A DNA stretch of 64,000 nt from Pogonophryne albipinna (Eukaryota; Chordata; Actinopteri; Perciformes; Artedidraconidae): the NCBI GenBank assembly GCA_028583405.1, contig CM053247.1:8252946-8316945 (forward strand), written 5' to 3'. The position numbers and the translations under genes were made by a program. This document shows, piece after piece, positions 24,701-36,793 of the stretch (its first letter is position 1; every line of letters starts with the position of its first letter). The notes beneath the pieces were generated by a model that was not told the DNA's origin, ran no database searches, and worked only from the letters and a program-made list of their open reading frames with translations.

Positions 24701-26676
24701 ACATCAGCAGGAGAGGACTCTTTAAAGTTGAGACACTACATACTGATATACACCTGAACATCAGTAGGAGAGGACTCTTTAAAGTAGAGACACTACATAC
24801 TGATATACACCTGAACATCAGCAGGAGAGGACTCTTTAAAGTAGAGACACTACATACTGATATACACCTGAACATCAGTAGGAGAGGACTCTTTAAAGTA
24901 GAGACATTACATACTGATATACACCTGAACATCATCAGGAGAGGACTCTTTAAAGTAGAGACACTACATACTGATATACACCTGAACATCAGCAGGAGAG
25001 GACTCTTTAAAGTAGAGACACTACATACTGATATACACCTGAACATCAGCAGGAGAGGACTCTTTAAAGTAGAGACACTACATACTGATATACACCTGAA
25101 CATCAGCAGGAGAGGACTCTTTAAAGTAGAGACACTACATACTGATATACACCTGAACATCAGCAGGAGAGGACTCTTTAAAGTAGAGACACTATACTGA
25201 TATACACCTGAACATCAGCAGGAGAGGACTCTTTAAAGTAGAGACACTACATACTGATATACACCTGAACATCAGCAGGAGAGGACTCTTTAAAGTAGAG
25301 ACACTACATACTGATATGAACCTGAACATCAGCAGGAGAGGACTCTTTAAAGTAGAGACACTACATACTGATATGAACCTGAACATCAGCAGGAGAGGAC
25401 TCTTTAAAGTAGAGACACTACATACTGATATACACCTGAACATCAGCAGGAGAGGACTCTTTAAAGTAGAGACACTACATACTGATATACACCTGAACAT
25501 CAGCAGGAGAGGACTCTTTAAAGTAGAGACACTACATACTGATATACACCTGAACATCAGCAGGAGAGGACTCTTTAAAGTAGAGACACTACATACTGAT
25601 ATACACCTGAACATCAGCAGGAGAGGACTCTTTAAAGTAGAGACACTACATACTGATATACACCTGAACATCAGCAGGAGAGGACTCTTTAAAGTAGAGA
25701 CACTACATACTGATATACACCTGAACATCAGCAGGAAAGGACTCTTTAAAGTAGAGACACTACATACTGATATGAACCTGAACATCAGCAGGAGAGGACT
25801 CTTTAAAGTAGAGACACTACATACTGATATGAACCTGAACATCAGCAGGAGAGGACTCTTTAAAGTAGAGACACTACATACTGATATACACCTGAACATC
25901 AGCAGGAGAGGACTCTTTAAAGTAGAGACACTACATACTGATATACACCTGAACATCAGCAGGAGAGGACTCTTTAAAGTAGAGACACTACATACTGATA
26001 TACACCTGAACATCAGCAGGAGAGGACTCTTTAAAGTAGAGACACTACATACTGATATACACCTGAACATCAGCAGGAGAGGACTCTTTAAAGTAGAGAC
26101 ATTACATACTGATATACACCTGAACATCAGCAGGAGAGGACTCTTTAAAGTAGAGACACTACATACTGATATACACCTGGACATCAGCAGGAGAGGACTC
26201 TTTAAAGTAGAGACACTACATACTGATATACACCTGAACACCAGCAGGAGAGGACTCTTTAAAGTAGAGACACTACATACTGATATACACCTGAACATCA
26301 GCAGGAGAGGACTCTTTAAAGTAGAGACACTACATACTGATATACACCTGAACATCAGCAAGAGAGGACTCTTTAAAGTAGAGACACTACATACTGATAT
26401 ACACCTGAACATCAGCAGGAGAGGACTCTTTAAAGTAGAGACACTACATACTGATATACACCTGAACATCAGCAGGAGAGGACTCTTTAAAGTAGAGACA
26501 CTACATACTGATATACACCTGAACATCAGCAGGAGAGCACTCTTTAAAGTAGAGACACTACATACTGATATACACCTGAACATCAGCAGGAGAGGACTCT
26601 TTAAAGTAGAGACACTACATACTGATATACACCTGAACATCAGCAGGAGAGGACTCTTTAAAGTAGAGACACTTAA
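21711..26676 (+). repeat. 57-bp satellite array, about 87 copies, with higher-order structure
   Basis: The unit is 'gtagagacactacatactga', 'tatacacctgaacatcagca', 'ggagaggactctttaaa' (57 bp). Variant units allow phasing. A 'gacattacat' variant occurs at 22401, 22800 and 23199 (steps of 399 bp, seven units). It recurs at 24109, 24508 and 24907, shifted by 1708 bp. A 2-bp deletion ('acactatact') at 23481 and 25189 marks the same 1708-bp step, about 30 units. The period is a multiple of three with no stop in several frames, which makes long spurious ORFs on both strands. Confidence 0.97.
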
Positions 26677-27660
26677 TAATAAATGAAGGTCCAGGCTCCA
26701 TCATTTCCTTCAAATAAAGTTAATCAGAATTCTCTTTAGTGTTCATTTTCAATGTTTTGTACACTTAGTCCATTAAATGCACAATTAATCAACACAATCC
26801 ACCTTATTTATTTTATTTATTTATTTCTGTCCACATGAAGCAACAGTCACTCTGTAACAAAGCTGAAACTCCATCATTTTAGATTTGAGTATCTAGAAAA
26901 CAAGTGAACATTAATTTCACACAATACATAATTTCAAAGGCCTCCTGCAAATGGCTTTACCTTCAAACACTTGAATGCACCACCGTTTCCCAGACACTTG
27001 TCTTTACACCCAGCTGTGTTTATGAGCAGCATCACATTGACCAAACAGAAAGGAAGGACGTTTCAGGTCTCTTTAAGTTTGTGTTTATACTGCTTTAAAA
27101 GATCGGAGAATAATGGCCGCCCAGGGCCAGAAGCAAGAGCAATCAATCTGAGAATGTACAATGTTCTTTGGAAAAGGTCAGCACTAAAGTACATGCAATA
27201 AATAGTTAATGGGCCACAACATGCAGAATGTGCAACATTATCCTTCTGGGCTGGAAGGCAGTTTTGTTTTGTATTCTGGAAAACTTCTCCTCAAACAGAA
27301 CGATCAGAACTTAAAGGTGAATGTACAAAAAAACATGTGTGTTTTTCATCACTACACCATGACCATGTTAACCATGATTTATATGTATGTACAACAAGTT
27401 TCACAAATATTTCTGATCGGCACATAAATATTTTTTGTTTTACATTACTGTTCTAGAAATCTGCCATATTCACAATTTAGTTTTAAAAATATATTTGGAT
27501 GTTGTTACGATCCAAACCGTTACACCTGATTCCTTTACAAACTGATTTTTGTTTGTTTTGGGGAGTTTTGAGACACCCTTGACGTCGCCATAGTCAAAAA
27601 TGCATTTCTTTCAACAAGGAACTAACTGCAGCCAATCAGATGTCTCCTTTATGTTCAACC
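26677..27660. other. Intron sequence, no recognised feature
   Basis: AT-rich DNA with (TTTA)n at about 26805-26825. No exon or repeat family was recognised. Confidence 0.5.
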
Positions 27661-27664
27661 AATC

Positions 27665-27875
27665 ACATTACATTACATGTCACTTGTTAGACGCTTTTAT
27701 CCAAAGCGACTTACATACAGTCAGTACTGTGGGCAATCCCCACAGGAGCAATTTGGGGTGAAGTGTCTTCAGGGACACAACGACATGGTGACTGCAGTGG
27801 GGTTTGAACTTGCTATCCCCTGATTCAAAGTTCAGCGCACTATCCACTGAGCCACAGCCTCCCCGTGAGCGCACC
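27665..27875 (-). repeat. tRNA-derived SINE
   Basis: On the minus strand the 5' part 'ggctgtggctcagtggatag' resembles a tRNA with an A box (TGGCTCAGTGG), and 'agttcaaacccc' resembles a B box, i.e. an RNA polymerase III promoter. The 3' end 'gtcgctttggataaaagcgt' followed by 'ctaacaagtgacatgtaatg' is a tail shared by many teleost SINEs and partner LINEs. The mirror copy lies at about 46690-46890. Whether it is still transcribed is unknown. Confidence 0.8.
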
Positions 27876-28084
27876 CGCACGATGGTATATGGTCTGACGA
27901 GTTCTAAAGATAGCATTACATCTATCATTCTGCAAACAATTTCAACATGGCGTCCCAGATCAGATTCAACCCGACTCACGTAAACACATGAAGCAATCAC
28001 AAATGTCACATTTCGATCGAATAAATAATCAAAATAAATGTTTTTAAGACTGGAGAATTCAAGCCAGCTACTCTAATAACTGCA

Positions 28085-28155
28085 CAGCAGCATGGCAAAA
28101 AGATAAGACTTTATTCATCCCGAAGGAAATTGTTGTGCCAGAGATACAAAAATAC
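28085..28155 (-). repeat. Reverse LINE 3' tail
   Basis: The minus strand reads 'caatttccttcgggatgaat' then 'aaagtcttatctt', a common 3' end of fish L2/Rex-type LINEs. It is only about 70 bp and lies 65 bp upstream of exon E5. The mirror copy is at about 46395-46460. Confidence 0.65.
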
Positions 28156-28220
28156 AATACACACAGCAGTAAGCACTCATATTGGCTAATTTTCCCGACA
28201 TTTGTCCATGTGTGTTTCAG

Positions 28221-28386
28221 CGGCTCGCGGTTCGAGCAGACGTCGGCGAGGATCCGTCTCCCTGACGACTGCACGGTGGGCTTCATCGTGGAGAAGATGC
28301 TCGGCGTCTCCATGGTCCACTGTCCGCTGTTCCACTCTCACCTGGAGAACCTGCTGCTCATCAGCCACAGGAGCATACAGCACCAG
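28221..28386 (+). CDS. mfng: Fringe glycosyltransferase, coding exon E5 (RLPDDC catalytic region)
   Basis: The 166-bp exon follows 'tgtgtttcag' and ends at 'caccag' before 'gtacac'. With GG from E4 the first C completes Gly. It then reads [40 protein letters not shown] and [15 protein letters not shown]. [10 protein letters not shown] holds the aspartate proposed as catalytic base in fringe structures, and PLFHSHLE is also diagnostic. The GSRF..TSAxIRLPDDC pattern favours manic fringe. The donor is followed after 2 bp by about 197 bp of (CA)n. This left copy is in frame; the right copy (46167-46333) has one extra base. Confidence 0.96.
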
Positions 28387-29021
<635 letters not shown>

Positions 29022-29338
29022 GTAAATGACTAGAAAACAGCAATCGTTGGTCATGTTCGAATACAATTTGTATCGGTTATTGGAAAAATATTAAAGGTAA
29101 TCCAGTCCGGCATTATTCAAACACATCAGGGACATACTCCAATAGCTAGCTGCAGCAATACACGTTTGAATCGGCTACAGAGATTACATTTGGCGAGTTT
29201 GTTTTCCCTAACAAATAAGGTAATGCACAGAAGATTATTTTATTAAACACAACAACATTTCAAGACTTTCCAAACATATTTAAAGGATTTTACTTTTCCC
29301 TTGACTTACCCAGGACTAGCAAATAAGAATCTTACCGT
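29022..29338. other. Intron sequence, no recognised feature
   Basis: Unique AT-rich intron between the CA tract and the GT run at 29338-29350 that precedes exon E6. Confidence 0.5.
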
Positions 29339-29360
29339 GTGTGTGTGTGTTCCTCCGCAG

Positions 29361-29446
29361 GTGACACTGAGCTATGGGATGTTTGAGAACAAGATGATCA
29401 GCATCGAGGTGAAAGGAAGTTTCTCTCAAGAGAAAGACCCCTCCAG
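29361..29446 (+). CDS. mfng: Fringe glycosyltransferase, coding exon E6 (VTLSYGMFENK)
   Basis: The 86-bp exon lies between 'tcctccgcag' and 'gttcgt'. It reads VTLSYGMFENKMISIEVKGS then FSQEKDPS and two bases of Arg. VTLSYGxFENK and FSxExDPSRF are conserved fringe C-terminal blocks. A short (GT) run lies 10 bp upstream of the acceptor, as at E4. The donor gttcgt departs from the usual gtragt but is identical in the mirror exon at 45111-45196, so it is probably the real site. Confidence 0.95.
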
Positions 29447-29540
29447 GTTCGTCTGACTCTCCATGAACTTATCGTTTCATTTAAAAATGGGATGATCATT
29501 TACTAAATCAACATCATGCTGGATTGAAGAAGTCTTGAAA

Positions 29541-29655
29541 GTAGAGATTGACACTATAAACTCATTACTCAAACTACTTACTGAACTAATATGCTAAGTG
29601 AGAAGTAAGTCTCATTTTCTCAGACTTCAATACAATCAACCAGAGGAGTCATATT
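29541..29655. repeat. Dispersed fish repeat, third copy
   Basis: 'gattgacactataaactcat' and 'agtctcattttctcagactt' match the copies at 12528-12985 with divergence. 29656-29988 holds nothing recognised. Confidence 0.5.
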
Positions 29656-29994
29656 TCCATTTCCCCTGAATATCTCTCTCTATTCTTTATATATGAGTTT
29701 GGAAACAGTAGCGAACAGTTTCTTCTCTCCTCAGCTCCTAAAATATCATGCAAACACATACTTTTAAAGTGCTGTCAAAGCAACAAGTGGTGATTTAACG
29801 CCACACACCGAAACAAAGGTGCATAGTCGCCTACAAACACAGTTGGTTTCTAAACGGCGCATTTTTCTTCTTGACATCTCATCCTGTCACCCTGGGTATA
29901 TCTATTGAAATTCATTTAGATCTTTCCAGAAATCAGGTCAAGAATGTTACAGAATAAAAACTATGATTTGCAAATAGCATTACTAAACTCATTC

Positions 29995-30407
29995 AGATAA
30001 GAATCCATCCATCCATCTTCTCCCGCTTATCCGTGGTCGGGTCTCGGAGGTAGCAGTTCCAGCAGAGAGCCCCAAGCGTTCCTTTCCCCTCATCAACCAG
30101 CTCTGACTGGGGGATCCCAAGGCGCTCCCACGCCAGAGAAGAGATATAATCCCTCCACTTGGTCCTAGGTCTACCCCTCGGTCTCTTCCCAGCAACACCT
30201 CCCTAGGGAGGCGCCCAGGTGGCATCCTAACTAGGTGCCCGAACCACCTCAACTGGCTCTTTTCGACGTGTAGGAGGATTGGTTCAACTCCGAGTCCCTC
30301 CCAGATGACTGAACTTCTCACCTTATCCCTAAGGGAGACGCCAGCCACCCTGCGGAGAAAACCCATCTCGACCGCTTGTATCCGCGATCTCGTTCTTTCG
30401 GTCATGA
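29995..30407 (-). pseudogene. Non-LTR retrotransposon reverse-transcriptase C-terminal fragment with (GGAT)n tail
   Basis: The minus strand from about 30405 encodes TERTRSRIQAVEMGFLRRVA followed by GVSLRDKVRSSVIWEGLGVE and LRWFGHLVRMPPGRLPREVL, then ends in a tail of GGAT repeats (30001-30017 on +). This is the C-terminal region of a LINE polyprotein common in fish. Only about 130 codons remain, so it is a 5'-truncated insertion. It lacks one C relative to the mirror copy (44151-44560) near 30040, which shifts the last codons. It sits in the intron between E6 and E7. Confidence 0.75.
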
Positions 30408-30715
30408 CGATAAGATAAGAATATTGTAAGAAAATAAGAAATCCTAAGTTGTGACAGTCTGATTGTCTGTCACTGTTGAGGAGGGTCAAATAAATGATAA
30501 TAACAATTTGTTTACATAGGGTTACCCAAAGATGGCAAGTTTTTCACATGTTCCCGTTTAATATGAAATATAGAATATCAGAAAGTATATATCTCCAAAT
30601 GTTAATAAATCATTTCAAACCAAAGCAGAAATGGGCTGAAACAATTTCCTTAAAGTAATGATAATAAAAGCAGATGTAAAAGACTAGGTCAGAAATGCAG
30701 CATATATTCTAGTCT

Positions 30716-31288
30716 TTAAAGGTCCATGTCATGCTTTCCGGTTATCACCCGTCCCCTTGTGTGTATGTAGCTTTTTATGCATGTAAACTGCAAGTGGAGC
30801 CTCGCAGATGGGGGTGCTGCAGCCCCTCAGCACCCCCCCTTCCCGCGTCCATTCGATGTCTCGATCTCTCGCAGCAACCAGGAAATGAACCCAGCTCACA
30901 CTCTCCGCTCCTCACAGCAGCGAGCCGCGCAACGTCCCGCCAACACGGCACCCAGACCCCACGCAGCATTCTCATCCGTTTGTCATTACTGGTGTCATTT
31001 TCTTAACGCCATGGTAACACATAATCACTGATGTTCCGCTGTAACGGTGGTGGACTCATCAGAACAGAGTGGGTGAGCTGACCAATCAGAGCACACTGGG
31101 CTCGCAGGGAGGGCGGGGCAGGAGCTCCAACAAGCCGTTTCGGACAGAGAGTGAATACACATACTATACAGAGATGCTGTATGAGAAACCAATGTGAGTT
31201 TGGAACATTGAACAATGTGAATCTATTCTAGTAGACCTCAACAATGGAATTATGATCAATAGAAATGGCCGTGACATGGGACCTTTAA
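30716..31288. mobile_element. TTAA-flanked MITE with AGGTCCCATGTCATG-type termini
   Basis: Bounded by TTAA at 30716-30719 and 31285-31288. The ends read AGGTCCATGTCATG and, reverse-complemented from the right, AGGTCCCATGTCACG, so they are inverted repeats. It is 573 bp, non-coding and GC-rich in the middle (30800-31130). The mirror copy at 43265-43840 has GGTCCC at both ends, so the left copy has lost one C in a homopolymer. Confidence 0.7.
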
Positions 31289-31660
31289 AATGTTCCAGGA
31301 TCCAAACAACAAGCTAATCATTTATTCTTCCGTCCACAACTTACTCTGCACCAATTCTAATCAAAAAACTTTTTTAAGATTTTAGAGAAACTTGTAACAG
31401 AACAATGGTCTCCTTGCCGGGGGTAAAAACCATAAAGAAGCCTAAATATTCCAGTGTGATGATATTACTGTCTGACATATTCATTAGACGCTCTGCCGGG
31501 CTATTTTTAGCTGCTTGAGCTTTCTCTCCTTTGGTGGATCATCTGTATCACCGGCTGCTGAGAGGACGACACAAAGTCACAGTAACTTATTGTCCCCAGA
31601 TCCCACACTGTGGATAATACATTATATCTGGATTGGGAATTAACTACAGAGCTATTCCTA
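31289..31660. other. Intron sequence, no recognised feature
   Basis: Unique sequence between the MITE and the array-hosting repeat. Confidence 0.45.
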
Positions 31661-31664
31661 TAAC

Positions 31665-31965
31665 GTTAAAAAAGGCCCTATTAAGTGTAACATCCCTGTG
31701 TTCGCCTCCATTGGACTCCTCTGTTTACTTCAGGATTATAGTGCCATCACTGTGTAACACTCGCACTTCTATTGGCTAGAATTCCAAGACATTGTATGTG
31801 ATAGACAAAGGGGCGGGACATTTCTAAGCGGTTGACCAATCACAACAGAGCCTGCCAGTTAACGAATCAGAGCAGACTGGGCTCTGGTTTCAGACAGAGG
31901 GTGAAAAGAGGTGCTGCAGCACAGGCAGTATGAGAACAGTAAAGAGCTTTTTGAACATTAGAGCA
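31665..31965. mobile_element. Second copy of the dispersed element that hosts a 57-bp array
   Basis: It shares 'taacactcgcacttctattg', 'gaccaatcacaacagagcct' and 'ggtgctgcagcacaggcagt' with 21480-21670, diverged by scattered substitutions, and leads directly into the 57-bp unit. Confidence 0.7.
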
Positions 31966-33020
31966 TACTGATATACACCTGAACATCAGCAGGAGAGGAC
32001 TCTTTAAAGTAGAGACACTACATACTGATATATATCTGAACATCAGCAGGAGAGGACTCTTTAAAGTAGAGACACTACATACTGATATACACCTGAACAT
32101 CAGCAGGAGAGGACTCTTTAAAGTAGAGACACTACATACTGATATACACCTGAACATCAGCAGGAGAGGACTCTTTAAAGTAGAGACACTACATACTGAT
32201 ATACACCTGAACATCAGCAGGAGAGGACTCTTTAAAGTAGAGACACTACATACTGATATACACCTGCACATCAGCAGGAGAGGACTCTTTAAAGTAGAGA
32301 CACTACATACTGATATACACCTGCACATCAGCAGGAGAGGACTCTTTAAAGTAGAGACACTACATACTGATATACACCTGAACACCAGCAGGAGAGGACT
32401 CTTTAAAGTAGAGACACTACATACTGATATACACCTGAACATCAGCAGGAGAGGACTCTTTAAAGTAGAGACACTACATACTGATATACACCTGAACATC
32501 AGCAGGAGAGGACTCTTTAAAGTAGAGACACTACATACTGATATACACCTGAACATCAGCAGGAGAGGACTCTTTAAAGTAGAGACACTACATACTGATA
32601 TACACCTGAACATCAGCAAGAGAGGACTCTTTAAAGTAGAGACACTACACACTGATATAACACCTGAACAATCAGCAGGAGAGGACTCTTTAAAGTAGAG
32701 ACACTACATACTGATGATACACCTGCACATCAGCAGGAGAGGACTCTTTAAAGTAGAGACACTACATACTGATATACACCTGAAACACCAGCAGGAGAGG
32801 ACTCTTTAAAGTAGAGGACACTACATACTGATATACACCTGAACATCAGCAGGAGAGGACTCTTTAAAGTAGAGACAACTACATACTGATATACACCTGA
32901 ACATCAGCAGGACGAGGACTCTTTAAAGTAGAGACACTACATACTGATATACACCTGAACATCAGCAGGAGAGGACTCTTTAAAGTACAGACACTACATA
33001 GTGATATGAACCTGAAAATG
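31965..33020 (+). repeat. 57-bp satellite, second array, about 18 copies, error-rich at its end
   Basis: Same 57-bp unit as at 21711-26676. Twelve units to about 32640 are clean. The last six, 32640-33000, contain frequent single-base insertions ('tataacacc', 'aacaatcag', 'gaaacacc', 'gaggacac', 'gacaactac', 'gacgagg'). The mirror array (41560-42590) lacks them. The array ends in 'gatatgaacctgaaaatgag', likely the 3' part of the host element. Confidence 0.95.
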
Positions 33021-33419
33021 AGCATTCATTTAAAAGGCTACTCGGATCTGATTCAACTATTACTACCAATTTTCAAAATGCTTATAAGAAAACTTGGGTA
33101 GAAACGCAGAAAATATCGAAAAATCGTGAGATATCTCAAACAAGTTTTTTTTGTTTGGGCTCAGGTGGAAAAGTTGGTGTATATTTGACGTACACAAAGC
33201 ATGTGACTTACATCCACTGTAACTTCTGCTTTGTTGAAGAGATGGAAAATAACGTCAGATAAAAGGCATGCTACTCAACATCATATTTCCATCCAGTTAT
33301 TATAGTTTATCGCCCTTATTGAGCCCTATTCTTCTGCAGTTGGGAACAAGCCTTCATTAGCTTTTTCTTGTTCAATTATCTCCAAAACGTGTTCTACGTT
33401 GGAACGGAAACCACCTTTT

Positions 33420-33615
33420 TAGGGTCAATGCAGACGGACTTAAAATAAAGTTATACTGGCGGTCGTGTTCCAGTCCCCTGACTAATGTCAAAGTGTCCTT
33501 GGCAAATACTAAACCCCAAATTGCTCCCGATGGCATTTCACAACGGTGTGTGAATGTCTCACCTGAGACTAAATGGCACCTTGAATGTACGGCAGCCTCT
33601 GAATGAATGTGTGTA
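33420..33615. repeat. Possible SINE-like fragment
   Basis: 'caaagtgtccttggcaaata', 'ccaaattgctcccgatggca' and 'ggtgtgtgaatgt' resemble the body of abundant fish SINEs that end in 'gtgaatgtgtgt'. The match is partial and the limits are uncertain. 33021-33419 and 33616-33947 hold nothing recognised. Confidence 0.4.
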
Positions 33616-33947
33616 TATGTAAAAGTGCTTACATACATACTGTTGTGTACAAAAAGAATACTTACTACTTCAAAAACATAAACACAATTTCATTGATTCA
33701 AGGACTGATCAGGTTCGTTTGTTACTTCTCTTCCCCTACCAAAAAAAGAATTAGAAACTCCTCAAAAACCTTTTTCAAACTGTTTTCTTTCTGTTTTGGA
33801 CAGTTCAATGACTCTTACACAAATGACATTCTTCTAACCAACCAGCCGTTGTTTAAATTTTTTTTACATTGTCAGGAATATTTAAAGAAAGCTTTTAAAG
33901 ATCCCTCTCACCTCTGAGTTATTTGTAATCCCTTCTGTCCTCTGCAG

Positions 33948-34000
33948 GTTTAAGGACCGTCCATTGCAAGCTGTATCCTTTCACCAGCTGGTGTCCTTGA
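33948..34000 (+). CDS. mfng: Fringe glycosyltransferase, last coding exon E7, frameshifted in this arm
   Basis: After 'gtcctctgcag' the fringe C-terminus is recognisable but one base too long: 'gtttaagg' here against 'gtttaag' in the mirror exon (40561-40612). In the mirror, the frame ends FKTVHCKLYPFTSWCP and TGA, the family's conserved RFxxxHCxLYPxTxWCP terminus. Here the extra G at about 33954-33955 shifts the frame after FK and gives an unrelated tail to a TAA at 34063-34065. Because the neighbouring array is also full of one-base insertions, I read this as consensus error, not a natural null allele. Confidence 0.9.
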
Positions 34001-34460
34001 GAGAACTCCAACTTCCCAACACACAGGGGAAACCATCGCTAATCCAGCCGAGTGAAGTACTTTAACTGGATTGGTCTGAAGGATTTTATTTGATGGAACA
34101 ATTTGAAATGCAGAATTCAAGACTCTGAAACTAGAGATGAGCTTCGGACGGAAAATCTGGTTTCTCTGGACATGCTTAAAAAGATCAGATGGACACTTGT
34201 GGACTTGCAAGAAAGGATCTTGATAATGAACGGGTCATCTGTGAGTTACAAACACACAGGTTTATGGCGATTATTTGTGTCCTTACTATGTTTTGTTTGT
34301 CTGGAACATTTGATCTGTGATTAAGAGAAGCACTTAAGACAAAGCAGCACTTCAGATTTGTACTGGAACTCCATCCCGTATTGTTTTGTTTACAAAAATG
34401 TACATATTTTTAAAAATGTACTCACATTTCTATTATTAAAACTAGATTTCTATATTTGGT
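34001..34460 (+). other. Probable 3' UTR of the fringe gene
   Basis: Sequence after the expected TGA (33998-34000) contains no further fringe exon. An ATTAAA at 34435-34440 is a plausible polyadenylation signal. The transcript end is not otherwise shown, so the limit is a guess. Confidence 0.4.
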
Positions 34461-34663
34461 TTGTTTCACATTTTACATTTTGTGATGGTTTAAACTACAC
34501 GGACTGAAGCTACATCTCCTGAAGTGCCGTCAGGTTTTGAGGAGGTAGATTTGCTGAATTTATTTGACTTTTTTCTTGGTCTTGTCTTTTCTGTGGTCGG
34601 ATAAACAGTAAATGTATTAAATTCAGTGCAGCTAAGCTACTAGCTGTCATAGGCATTTTCTAT

Positions 34664-34908
34664 CAGGATCAATCAATGTTTATTTATTTAGCCCAATATC
34701 ACAAAGGTTACATTTGTCTCAGTGGACTTCACAGTTTGTACAGAATATCAGTATGACAATACGACACCCTCTGTCCTTAGACCCTCTGTCCTTAGACCCT
34801 CACATCGTACAAGGAAAAACATCCAGAGAAAACCCCACAGTTTTAAAGGGGAACATGGGAGAAACCTCAGGGAGATAAAACTTAATTACAAGAGATGTGA
34901 CTTAGCCC

Positions 34909-34910
<2 letters not shown>
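34664..34910. repeat. Dispersed fish repeat ending at a (GT)n tract
   Basis: 'aatcaatgtttatttattta', 'atcacaaaggttacatttgt', 'agaatatcagtatgacaata' and 'gagaaacctcagggaga' form a block seen often in fish genomes. The phrase 'ccctctgtccttaga' is duplicated in tandem at about 34768 and 34783. The mirror copy is at about 39655-39890. Confidence 0.6.

Positions 34911-34975
<65 letters not shown>
34911..34975. repeat. (GT)n microsatellite
   Basis: About 63 bp. The mirror tract at 39596-39650 is shorter, with a CAC interruption near 39621. Confidence 0.95.
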
Positions 34976-34976
<1 letters not shown>

Positions 34977-36793
34977 CTTCCACCCTCCATCTGTCTCTCT
35001 GTTTACTCAGTCATGTCCATATTGGCTGCCGTCTCCTTCAAGGCCACTGCTGAAAGTGAAATGAACTTCCACTCATTTTTAACCTTGATTAAAAACAACA
35101 ACAAACTACTGAAAGCACAAAGAAGATCACAACTGACTCCATTAAAACCTGATCCCCACTATTCCATCAAGGAAAACATGATCAGATGATGTCAAATAGA
35201 TCCATAATAAAACATGTTATTTGGAGGCGCTGTTTTCCGGACAAAAAGTCACAATTCTGAGATTTTTCGAAAAAAAGCCATTTTGATGTGAAATGGACCC
35301 ATAGTTGTTCATATGTAAAATAATAATGACTGCAAGGTCTAAACCGAAATATAACTTCATAAGAACAAAAATAAATGAAGGTCAGTTAAGACCTTCATCA
35401 AATGAATGGTTAGGAAATATCACAAACGATTGTATTTCTAATGAGAAACAGAAATGACGGGTTTGACCACCTGACTGAAATAAAACGGGGAATCGAAAGC
35501 TGAAGGGAAGACTAAACGTGTGTTATGAATGATGATAATTAAACCGGACTGATCTCGCTCTTTGATTACTACCTGAATATAACATGAGAGTAAACTGAGG
35601 AGATAGACATAACAAACAATGAGAACAGTTTAAAAGTCTGACGGCAGCACGATTGGTGATTGGCTATCGAAGATGTAGTAGAGTAACCTAAAGAGTCACG
35701 CCCACAATCTGCCTTTTAAATGCAGCTTTGGAAATGAGAGACAATTAATAACGTAGGTAGGTCTTGACTTGCACTGAGTTTCATAAGAACATGAACAAGC
35801 GAACAGAGTAAGAATGATTGAAGTACAAACAGGTAAATTCAAAACCACGACACACACACACATCTGCAGCAGAGCCTCATGCAGGTTAGACGGATCAGGT
35901 CCAGGGCAGGAATACAAATCTCACAATGACATGCTCACACACTGAATGTGAGTGGGAATCCGCCGAGGAGAGACACACTCCTCCAGACACCCCCCGGGTT
36001 TAGCTTGTTTGCTGTGAATTGAGATGTGATGAATACAAATACGCTGCTGCAGGCGACCTTGTGTGAAGTGGATGGAGAGTGTTTGAGAGTGTGAAGGAAT
36101 GACTGGGTGGCCCTGACACATCCCTCCATCACCACCAGAATACTGAGCCCCACATTTGGAGTAAATAACACAAGGGCTGAATGCGAGGAGACAGCTCTAA
36201 AATCTATTTCCCTGCAGTGGTGACAGAGTCAAACCTTTTTACATTCTGTTGTGTTCCGATATACTCCTGCCAATAAGGGGCGCAGTGTAACCAGAGTAAC
36301 ATACAATGTTCAGAGAATAAGTATATGCCCGGGAGTTGATGCTGTGGTGAAAAAAGCATGAACAACAGTAAAGAGCTTAGTACCTGTATCCTCTGTCCCT
36401 TGCTTCATTAATGTCTTTTTACTAATACACAACACATTCATACTTTTCAAAGGGGAGAGGAAGGTGATGAACAGTGTTTAAAAGGTGTGTGACCAATGAA
36501 CATGTGTTACACTAGTGATGGACATGCTGTACGGAACATTTAGGGGGTGATTTGCACAACCATCGGTGCATTGATAGACTATGTCTGTAATATTGCGCCA
36601 ACAACAATCACTTACAGGTAGACAGCTGGCCGTTCATTTGATGTCGCAGATATGGGAACTTGGCAAACATCTTTGTTTATCTTGTCATTTTTAGCCGTAG
36701 CTGTACAATTAAAAAATACATAATTAGAAAAGGTATAAACGGTTTTGGTTGTATCTTACTACTTTTGATAAACCCATTACAAACAGCAGCGGT
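34976..36793. other. Downstream sequence up to the gap, no recognised gene
   Basis: Unique-looking AT-rich DNA, with 'ccaataaggggcgcagtgta' at about 36270 being a possible repeat fragment. It is mirrored at 37794-39595 with SNPs and small indels, e.g. about 10 bp extra in the left arm near 36546-36575. Confidence 0.5.

Noticed and set aside
21875..26686. ORFs of 450-560 codons on both strands with a 19-residue repeat (also 31867-32652, 41536-42687 and 47868-52679), looking like a repeat protein
   Set aside because: They follow exactly from a 57-bp tandem unit (divisible by three) without stops in those frames. They open on both strands, lie inside a non-coding dispersed element in introns, and have no start or splice context.
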